Assembly: GCA_011503125.2 (NCBI GenBank)
Contig: WWBZ02000002.1
Coordinates: 1,674,001-1,738,000, forward strand
Direction of reading: 5' to 3'
DNA length: 64,000 bases
Source of the DNA: Botryosphaeria dothidea
Lineage: Eukaryota; Ascomycota; Dothideomycetes; Botryosphaeriales; Botryosphaeriaceae
Each line of letters opens with the position of its first letter. The first letter of the stretch is position 1. Positions 56,839 to 64,000 of this stretch are shown here, in pieces. The notes below the pieces were generated by a model. The model saw only the letters and a list, made by a program, of their open reading frames with translations. It ran no database searches and had not been told where the DNA came from. The position numbers and the translations under genes are program-made.

Positions 56839-56897
56839 GCTGGCAATATGGAACAACGGTGACGTCCAAGAACCCTCTCCGCTGGCAATATGGAACA
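56839..56897. repeat. 17-nt direct repeat pair
   Basis: GCTGGCAATATGGAACA occurs at 56839-56855 and again at 56881-56897, with 25 nt between copies. It lies in the upstream region of the sugar transporter. Confidence 0.9.
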
Positions 56898-57663
56898 CTT
56901 CTGGGGTAGGAAGGCGCCATGACCGGTCGAGATTGGTTTGTGCTACATGTCGTACAACGAGAAGGGCCAACTTGATGTGTTGGGATAGAAGAGATCGGCG
57001 GTGATACCGGGCTTGCCACCCCGGAAGCTGATCATCCTTTGTATGTACATATGATACATCATCAACCGCACAAACACCTCGTCTTTCTGGTCTTTCTCTT
57101 GGAGCTTGTAGGCCCAACTACCGCGGTTTTAGAGCTGTCACGGTGCTCTTTGCAACATGCAGAGTCTAAGAAAGTCCGGAGGCGCAAGGTGTCAAGTCAA
57201 ACCCCGCGTTTTCCGTCAAGCCACACCGCATTCACCCAGCTTGGCCATGCGAGCGCACGGTTGTGCTCCTGCGCAACCTTGCTCGCCTCACCCGGAGATG
57301 GAGCGTCGAAAAGGAAACACGGGCCGTCTGACTCTTCTCTGCGATATTTACCTTCGGTTCTGAGAGTATGTAACTAGTAGGTGCGCCCAACAGTTCTTAC
57401 CCATTGGCTAGCTGGAATGATTTTTTAAGGCTAGCGTCCGCTTGGGCCCTGCATGCATGATCTGACGTATCACAACCATTCGAACATGATCCTTCAGCCG
57501 TAGAGGATCTAAGCCCAGGCCAAATTGCATCGGCCTAAGCCATCTCTGAGCAAGTCCAGAACGCTCGTGTCCATATCCATGCATGTATGCAAAATTTCAG
57601 CCTATTATTGTGGCAGTGTGTTTTTGACTCTCCGTAGTTGAACCCATACCGATGCCTCCCTTC

Positions 57664-59434
57664 TCACACTCTGTACCTGAATCCCTTTGTTTTCCAATCC
57701 GTTAGCTCATCATCCTCATTCTCAGCATCCAACACCTCGCCCGCACCGCCGTCTCCCTTCACAGCACCTTCTTTCCTATCTCTTCTGCGATTCTCCCAGA
57801 TCAAATAGCCTCGCAAGCCCATGGCTATGCCCACCACCAACGCGTAACAGATCATGATAGCCCTGAACGCGGTCGGGTAATGCGGGGCCTCGGCCTCGAT
57901 AAAGAACTGCGGGCCCGCAATGTTTCCCGCGCAGTAGGCGCAGAAGAGGATGGCCGTCATGCTCATCTTCTTGGTGCTGCCTTTGTAATTCACGCCCACG
58001 AGACTCATTGCCAGCGGTATCGCTCCGGGGCCGGTGGACAAGAGGTAGTATCCGAATAGCTTGACGCCGCGGGCCACGTTGGTACCGTAGATGATTGCCG
58101 ATCCTGCGACAGGACACAAGACAACGAGTATGATAAGGTAAGTGGCGATGTTGTTATAACGGCCGGCGAGGCGGCCGGTTATCATAATGGTAAAGAAGGC
58201 GATGAAGCTGGCGGGGAGCGTGACGAGGGTCGTTTGGAGAGAAGTAAATCCAAACCCTTTCAGCACGAGGTTTCCGAAGTTTTGGGTCCCGCCGTTCGGG
58301 ATCTGGGTGAGCAGAGAGATGGCGAAGAAGAAGTAAGTCTTGGGATCGACGAGGCATTCCAGCGCCTGGGCAGGTTGGAAGGCACGCTTTGCTTTGCCAG
58401 TTCCAGAGATTGACACGCGTCGTTCTGCAATCCGTTTCTCCTCGGTTGTCAGGAAGTTGGCCGTAGTGATAGAATCTGGAAGGAACAGGAGCATCGGGAT
58501 GCCCCAAAGAAAGGTCACGGCGCCAAGGACAATGAAAAGCCATTGCCAGGGTTGCAAGGGATGCTCAATGTGGCCGAGACCATACGCAATGAAGCTGGCG
58601 AGTACTCCGCCCAAGGAGTTGCCGGAGAACCAAATGCCGACGCGCGTGGGAATTTCGCTTCGTGTGTACCATGACGAAGTGATGTACAGGAAGGCTGGGG
58701 AGATTGTGGCTTCGGCGACTCCCAGCAGGAAACGGACCACAATAAGTCCACCATAATTAGTGCAGGCAGCAGTCAGGGCGACAACAGTACCCCAAAAAAA
58801 GGTGTTGATTGCCACGTACTTCCCGATGGGGAGACGCTGGATAAGTATAGAGGTGGGATAAGACCAGAAGAGATACCCAAAGTAGAAAACCTGCAATGCT
58901 CTTAGCCACGGCTGTCTTGGTGCTTTCTCTTGAGGAGGGGTGAAAGCTTACCGAGGACACCCAGCTGTACTGAGTGCCATGAAGATTCTACTGCGCGTTA
59001 GCGATTGGAACATGAGAAACAAAGCGGCTCCGCCGTACCGTAGAGTCCTTCAGCCCAAACACAGATGCACTTGATAGGATTGTCTTGTCCATGAAGTTCA
59101 GATTGTAGGTGATGAACAGGAGGGGAATCAGTCGCATATCGATCTTTTTCAGCACTCGTTTCGCCAGACCAGAATCAAGGCCATCGTCATCATCACTGGC
59201 TATGGCCGTGACAACACCATCCTTGCCCGCCATGTCTTTGTCGCAAAACACTTCCGTCAAGAGCGGTGTCCTGGAGTCGGAGAGCCGCCAACGAGACGAC
59301 CGCGTATCGATGTCTGGGACGGGAAGCAATGCACTAGAGCTGGCCGGGGTTGATGCGGACGAGTCCAGGGAATGGCCGGCTGTCGAGATGGCATGCGCGG
59401 TGTCAAAGGGCACCGTGGAAGCCGCCGATCGCAT
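57664..59434 (-). CDS. MFS transporter, anion:cation symporter (allantoate/nicotinate-type)
   Basis: Exons 59434..59039, 58987..58952 and 58890..57664; 552 aa. The middle exon is only 36 nt (12 codons, NLHGTQYSWVSS) and restores the TM1-TM2 loop: GLKDST-NLHGTQYSWVSS-VFYFGYLFWSYP. Introns 51 and 61 nt. The N-terminal ~85 residues are soluble, Ser-rich and acidic (SDDDDGLDS), followed by KRVLKKIDMRLIPLLFITYNLNFMDK (TM1). Dal5/Tna1-family features: RFLLGVAEATISPAFLYITSSWYTR in TM4 and IPTRVGIWFSGNSLGG in TM5; 12 membrane segments in all. Family members import allantoate, nicotinate, vitamins or other organic anions. It lies next to and in the same direction as an adenosine-deaminase-family gene, so purine-derived substrates are an attractive guess, not shown by sequence. 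Confidence 0.9.
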
Positions 59435-60004
59435 AGTCGTGAGCTTTTATGTGGTTTTCCTTCCTTGCTCGATGCTGTTATCTGCTATCGTTGCCGTTGC
59501 ATGGGCGTCGATCGGCCGGGGTGCGCATGTCCCGAACCCAACAGTCGGCTGTCGGTTATTTCGATGATGTACGGGCGCTTGTACCTACCGTCAAGCCGTA
59601 CTGGAAATAAAAACGGAGAGATAGAAAGGCGGTTGAGGAGGAGACGTTGTACGCTGTTGCTTTCCACACATCGCACAACGCCAAGTTGCGCTAAAAGAAG
59701 CTTCCGGCCATGGGGTTTAAGCTCTTGCTTAGGGTTGCCTAAAGTACAGCCCTGGATGGCACATTGCACTCTGCTGCCGTGCAGCCATCGAGCCTCTGCT
59801 ACTGTGAAGTTTGCGGGTGATACTTCATGTCTTTCCTACCTACATTGCCAGGCATTTGATTTAGAGAATCTCGACGCCTATGTTTCAAAGGATTACACGG
59901 TGGAACATCTTTCTCTATCACAGCACACCCGTCCTCTCGAAGCCCAGAGACGGCTGCAGATAGGAGCAATGGGGCTCACTTCTTCCGGATCGAGCCTGCG
60001 GACA
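59435..60004. other. promoter of anion transporter and 3' flank of deaminase
   Basis: 570 nt between two minus-strand genes. GC-rich words TCGGCCGGGG and TCGGCTGTCGG occur near 59510-59560, but no full TCGG-N6-CCGA purine-regulator site is seen. Confidence 0.4.
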
Positions 60005-61069
60005 TCAAAGTCGCCAATCTTCCTTGAACCTCTCCACTTCGCTCAAAAGCTTCAGTTTCATGTCTTCATCGCACCAAGCCATAGCGATCGCGTTTTCTTG
60101 CAAATGAATCATCTCCCGGTGATCAAATGGGCAATGTTTCTGTACAAGGTGCAGATTGTCTTCCACCCACATGTTGTGCATATAGGTTGGATCGTCGGAA
60201 TTGACCGTGATTTTAATACCCGCGTCGTAAAGTTTACGTATCAGAGGAAAGACATATTCGGTGGGATTGCGGCGATGATAAGCATGCGGGCAAAGCGTCA
60301 TCCCTAGGTCTCTTTGCCTGATCAAGTTGATAAGCTCCGGCTTTTCGGCGGCGTTTAGTCCGTGATCGATCCTGTCGATGCCATACCCTGCGATGTCGCT
60401 GGCGACCTGCCGGATGTGTTCATTAGTGTCCTTCTGCCCAACATCGCAATGGCTTGTGATCTTCAAGCCATCGCCTCTGGCTCGCTGGAAGACAGCGTCG
60501 AAAAGCACCGGCGGGCGATTGTACTCGTTGCTGTCAAGTCCGATCCCACAAAACACAGATGTTTTGTATGGGATGCAGGCCTCGTAGGCTTCCATTGCTG
60601 ATTCTGGGCTCATGTCCCGCAGAAAACAGAGCACCCAGTTACAGTGAACGTTGAGATGCTCTCTGGCGTCGCTTTTGGCTCGTTTCAGGCCTTCCATGAC
60701 CGCGGCCACGGGAACGCTACGTCGCGTGTGCGCTTGAATGTCGAAGAAGGGCTCGGCATACCGTACGCGCATGGAACTTGCTTTACGAAAGTACTGCATG
60801 GCTAGTTCGTAAAAATCGTCTTCGCTGCGCAACACATCCATGCCGCCGTAGTATTGCTCCAAGAATGTCGGCAGGCCATTATCTCCAAGGAGCTCTTTAC
60901 GGTGGTTGTACATAGTCTGATAGCTGTCGCGTAGGGCGTCCAGCGATCCGTAGGGCAGGGCAATGTTGTTTTTCTGCGAAAGTTGCCAACGCAGCTCAGG
61001 TGTCAAGGTTCCCTCAATGTGAACATGCAGTTCAAGCTTTGGCATGGCAACAAGGAAATCTCGTTCCAT
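60005..61069 (-). CDS. adenosine/adenine deaminase family hydrolase with atypical HAGE motif
   Basis: Single exon, 354 aa. It is a metal-dependent amidohydrolase of the ADA family: LELHVHIEGT gives zinc ligands His15 and His17, RIDHGLN gives His236, and TVNSDDP gives Asp292/Asp293. The position normally occupied by HAGE (third zinc His and proton-donating Glu) reads HCDV (His207-Val210) followed by GQKDTNEHI. The zinc His is kept but the usual Glu is not at its place. The size and single-domain form fit fungal adenine deaminase (Aah1, ~350 aa) more than ADGF/CECR1 enzymes. Because the substitution affects chemistry, the natural substrate may differ from adenine/adenosine. It is followed downstream on the same strand by an anion transporter. 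It is cytosolic. Confidence 0.82.
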   Translation of the reverse strand: MERDFLVAMPKLELHVHIEGTLTPELRWQLSQKNNIALPYGSLDALRDSYQTMYNHRKELLGDNGLPTFLEQYYGGMDVLRSEDDFYELAMQYFRKASSMRVRYAEPFFDIQAHTRRSVPVAAVMEGLKRAKSDAREHLNVHCNWVLCFLRDMSPESAMEAYEACIPYKTSVFCGIGLDSNEYNRPPVLFDAVFQRARGDGLKITSHCDVGQKDTNEHIRQVASDIAGYGIDRIDHGLNAAEKPELINLIRQRDLGMTLCPHAYHRRNPTEYVFPLIRKLYDAGIKITVNSDDPTYMHNMWVEDNLHLVQKHCPFDHREMIHLQENAIAMAWCDEDMKLKLLSEVERFKEDWRL

Positions 61070-61089
61070 ATTTGGTGTCGAGTGGTAAC

Positions 61090-61103
61090 GCGATCGCGAT
61101 CGC
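61090..61103. promoter_or_regulatory. 14-nt palindrome upstream of deaminase
   Basis: GCGATCGCGATCGC is a perfect palindrome, two overlapping GCGATCGC words, 21-34 nt upstream of the deaminase ATG. Function unknown. Confidence 0.6.
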
Positions 61104-62608
61104 TGGTAGAGATGGGGCGCGTAAACGGAGTGGAAGATGGTTTTTCATGGCAGGCTATGAAAGTTTCATTTTTGTGGTTGCAGCGAGCACGCGGGTATCG
61201 AGGCATGTCGGACCCTTGGGCTCGCCCTTCGGCTGTTCCTGCCGATGCCGATGCCCGGCAATCGAATGGGACCATCACTCGAGTAGGTTGGCTTTTGTTG
61301 CCATGTGCGATGTGGGTTTGGAGCAACTGGTCAACCAGGCTCGTCACGTCCACGTCCGGTCGGCGGCTTCAGCTTCGCATGCTACTGGGTATCTCCAGCT
61401 ATTGAGCCACTAGGAAAACCGATCACGACGCGTAGTCGTGCGAAGCGCTCGATGATGTATATACAGTCTATAAGGTTAGTGATCCTCCGTCATCGTTCGT
61501 GTTGCACGGAGCGGTCCTGGCTGGTTTGCAGGGTTCCCCAGCCCGTCAGACAGCGCCCATGAGTCGGTGTCACCCGCCCAACGAGGCTGAAGATAACGTC
61601 ATACGACTCCAGTGTGATGCGGCAGGTCTGACATTCCTCGAGGGCAAGATGCGTCCACCTTGGCGGCCATTGACTTCTGGCGCCGTCTCGGTCGGAACGG
61701 GACGGGCAGTGGCACGGGCTGGGAGGAGCTGATAGCACGGGCCTGGGCGCTGGTGCGAGGGCGGGTGCATGGAGGCAATGCGTCAGTCGGACGCCGTTTT
61801 GGATTGCACAGCAGCTCACAGCTCGGCGTGGCATCTTCAGAACGGGACGCTGTTGGGGCGGTGAGAGCTAGATGGCGCAGGCACGGACGAGGCCAATGGG
61901 GGAGCAGACCGTGCAGAGGCGATAAGGAGGGCGATAAGACGGCATCGGTGGTGTTGATGAGCGATGCGTCAAAGAAGGATGGCGGCTGCTTTGTCCGGCC
62001 GGCCAATGGCTGGCGCGGCAACGACAGCGCGAAGGGCGCGATAGAGCTTGACGGCACCTCAGCACGAGACCAAGTCACGACAGCGCGCCCATATTGGGAC
62101 GCGGGCGGCTGACCGGTGCCTGTGGCTCGGGCCAAAATCGGCGGTACCTGTTGAGCGCGCGCGCTGGCACGGCGAGAGGCTAGCTGTCGCTCGCGGCCTG
62201 CGTTCTCGCGGGCGGGAGAGCGACAGCTGCGGCGCGCACATCGCGGCTTGCAGACGAGGGCCCTGGGGGCAGCAGCAGCATCACATCGCGAGTCGTCGCC
62301 CTGGGCGGCCGCCTGCCGCCCCACAGCTTGCACCAATGCGGAGTTAGCGTCTTAGCGCGCCGTCTTCGCTGCGGCGGATCGCCCGTGAGCTCCCCCAGAC
62401 CGTTGCTCTGCTCGTACACCTTCCTCCACGCCAGCTTTCACGCCCCGACCCAGCGCACGTCTCTCCTTCTCTCCTCTCTCCCCGCGGCCTCTGCGCCAGC
62501 TTCCTCTCCCTCCAATTTCCGCCCCGGCCTCAGCCCTGCGACCTCGCCCTCGCCGTTCCTGCTGCCCTAGTCCGCTCGACAGTCATCAGCGTCACTTGGA
62601 CCAGTCAC

Positions 62609-62632
62609 ATGGAGCTAGCATTCGCACCTTGA
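62609..62632 (+). promoter_or_regulatory. upstream ORF 1 before ATG13 (7 codons)
   Basis: ATG at 62609 reads MELAFAP then TGA. It matters only if the ATG13 transcript begins upstream of it. Confidence 0.4.
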
Positions 62633-62809
62633 GCACGCTTGACTCGCCCGCCCGCAACCTCTGCGCCTCCTCCGCCTCCCCTGGGCTCACCTACCTCGCA
62701 TCCGCTTCTCGTCGACACTTCTCGCACACGACCCTCCCAGCTGTGAGCTCCGCCGACCTATTTCGCCGCCTGAGGCATCCCAGCAACAGCCACGCCCACC
62801 ACGACCACC

Positions 62810-62821
62810 ATGGCTGCCTGA
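62810..62821 (+). promoter_or_regulatory. upstream ORF 2 before ATG13 (3 codons)
   Basis: ATG GCT GCC TGA in a strong initiation context (CCACCATGG). A minimal ORF in such context could reduce downstream initiation. Confidence 0.4.
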
Positions 62822-62942
62822 GCGCTCCCGTCGCCCTACCCACCTCGACAATCCTGGAGCCTACGAAGAGCCTCACTGGCCCCACCTGGGCCCCATCTTT
62901 GACATCGAGACGTTGCTACAGTCCTGACTGCACCCACTCGTG

Positions 62943-62984
62943 ATGGCTTATCACCAAGACCTCCATCTCGCACACTTCCCGTAG
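62943..62984 (+). promoter_or_regulatory. upstream ORF 3 before ATG13 (13 codons)
   Basis: Reads MAYHQDLHLAHFP then TAG, ending 86 nt before the ATG13 start. Significance depends on the mapped 5' end. Confidence 0.4.
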
Positions 62985-63070
62985 ACACCACGCTCTTATC
63001 TCGGCTTCGTATCACCTTTCCATCTTCATCCCATCGCATACGAAGCTCCAGCACGCTCGCGCCTGCTGCC

Positions 63071-64000
63071 ATGCATCAACATCCACGCCCGTCCCCGAGG
63101 GCCGCCTCCTCGGCAAACTCGCCGCGCACGAACCCGACCAGAACGAATAACCCAAGAGAAATGGCTCACATACGCTCCGAATCCGCATCGACGGCAACGT
63201 CGTATGCAACCGCCCGCAGTGACACCGGCTCGGATTATATGGACAAGGCCAGCGACGGCGGTGAGCAGGACTACTACGGAGGGACCGAGGAAGAACGCAC
63301 GGTCAAGAAGCTGAACCAGGTCATCATGGTGAGTTCCGCAATCCTCGTGGAAGCTGTCTCTCTCTAACGGACGTGCGTAGCAATTTTTTAAAAAGGCAAC
63401 TCTTACGGTGCTATCTGCACGCACCAAACTTCCGAAGGCTTTCAGCGCCAGGGGCGAGCTGCGCCAGAGCAAGTGGGTACGTATCTTGATTCTCCCCTTA
63501 CCGCAGTTTATGCTCTGCCTCGAGGGTTTACTAGCGTGGAAGAGATGAATAACCCGACCACAGTTCAGCCTGTTACTTGATGAGACCGACGTCTACAACG
63601 AGGACCTTCGCGAATGGACAGCCACCGATCTAGTCAATAGCCCACCGCCTCCGCTCTGCATCGAGATATACCTAGATACCAAGGATCTTACAGATGGCGA
63701 GGCTCTGGCCATCGTGGATGAGCATGGAAAGCTCTGGGACGTTACTGAAGCATTATGCGGGTCTACTCCAATGACCACACGTCCATCAAGTCGCTCTGGC
63801 AGACCAACCCAGGTTGTTCTGGAAAGATGGACAATCGAAGTGACGGAGAATCAGAAGATGGATCCTGATGCCAACAGAATGCTACCGCTCGTCTACAAGA
63901 ACGGAATCCCACTGTTTCGTTCCCTTTATACGTACACAAGATTTCTGCCCGCGTGGAAATACTACAGGCATACTGCCAAGCAGCCTGTTACACAGCCTTC
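63071..64000 (+). CDS. ATG13: autophagy-related protein ATG13, N-terminal part (cut by window edge)
   Basis: Exons 63071..63328, 63381..63476 and 63564 to the window end, where the frame is still open; 263 complete codons are visible. ATG13 is the regulatory subunit of the ATG1 kinase complex that starts autophagy under TORC1 control. The Ser/Pro-rich start MHQHPRPSPRAASSA leads into the HORMA domain: KLNQVIM-QFFKKATLTVLSARTKLP, SKW-FSLLLDETDVYNEDLREW, then LERWTIEV and the hallmark GIPLFRSLYTYTRFLPAWKY. Introns are 52 and 87 nt, both phase 0. The disordered C-terminal region that binds ATG1 and ATG17 lies outside the window. Confidence 0.93.

Larger units (their letters stand above)
56409..57663. 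other. promoter of sugar transporter and 3' flank of anion transporter
   Basis: 1.25 kb without a recognised gene. It carries a 19-nt inverted repeat (56644-56662), a CGG-N7-CCG element (56565-56577) and a 17-nt direct repeat (56839-56855 and 56881-56897). Confidence 0.5.
61070..63070. other. 2-kb divergent region: deaminase promoter and long ATG13 leader
   Basis: No protein gene is recognised. The region 61650-62350 is GC-rich; 62400-62570 is strongly pyrimidine-rich and may hold the ATG13 transcription start. Three tiny upstream ORFs follow (62609, 62810, 62943). Confidence 0.45.

Overview
The window is nuclear DNA of a filamentous ascomycete (Pezizomycotina). The evidence is short spliceosomal introns (about 48-145 nt) with GTAAGT-like donors, CTRAY/GCTAAC-like branch points and YAG acceptors, monocistronic genes on both strands, moderately GC-rich coding DNA, and fungal families (MAK5, Bud22, TFB3, URI/Bud27, Mam3, FRE ferric reductase, ATG13). 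The ATG13 N-terminus and general gene content would suit a Dothideomycete, but that is an inference. All gene models below were spliced by hand; exon coordinates are given in each entry.

Layout. 0.3-6.3 kb: housekeeping RNA/translation genes, TRM7 (-) and MAK5 (+) from one short divergent promoter, then cytosolic lysyl-tRNA synthetase. 6.6-14.9 kb: an epoxide hydrolase (-), then three unrelated 2-oxoglutarate/Fe(II) oxygenases (two IPNS-like, one AlkB) surrounding the PSTAIRE kinase CDK1/cdc2. 15.4-23.6 kb: GMPPA-type GDP-mannose pyrophosphorylase (-), a dynamin-family GTPase (+) and an acetamidase-type amidase (+). 24.7-30.7 kb: a Gln-rich conserved fungal protein of unknown function (-) and a broken ABC-F ATPase pseudogene (-). 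31.3-36.1 kb: a mitochondrial iron-alcohol-dehydrogenase family gene (hydroxyacid-oxoacid transhydrogenase, -) and an NmrA-like reductase (+) in a gene-poor stretch. 37.8-46.7 kb: TFB3 (-) and URI/Bud27-like prefoldin (+) divergent, Mam3-type CNNM protein (-), and the branched-chain 2-oxoacid dehydrogenase E1 beta subunit (+). 47.4-54.5 kb: PhzF-like protein, ferric reductase and Bud22-like protein, all (+). 54.6-61.1 kb: MFS sugar transporter, MFS anion/allantoate-type transporter and an adenosine-deaminase-family hydrolase, all (-). The right edge cuts into ATG13 (+).

There is no convincing secondary-metabolite cluster, transposon, tRNA, rRNA or CRISPR array. The most distinctive observations are: the ABC-F pseudogene, with a TAG exactly at the conserved Gln of its LSGGQ signature plus two frame breaks; a tiny last exon in lysyl-tRNA synthetase whose intron retention would change the C-terminus from -AHK to -GKL; two RVxF-like PP1-docking motifs in the URI homologue; stop-free 3n introns in MAK5 and the ferric reductase; an ADA-family enzyme with HCDV where HAGE is normal; short upstream ORFs before ATG13; and a 19-nt CCGG-containing inverted repeat in the sugar-transporter promoter.
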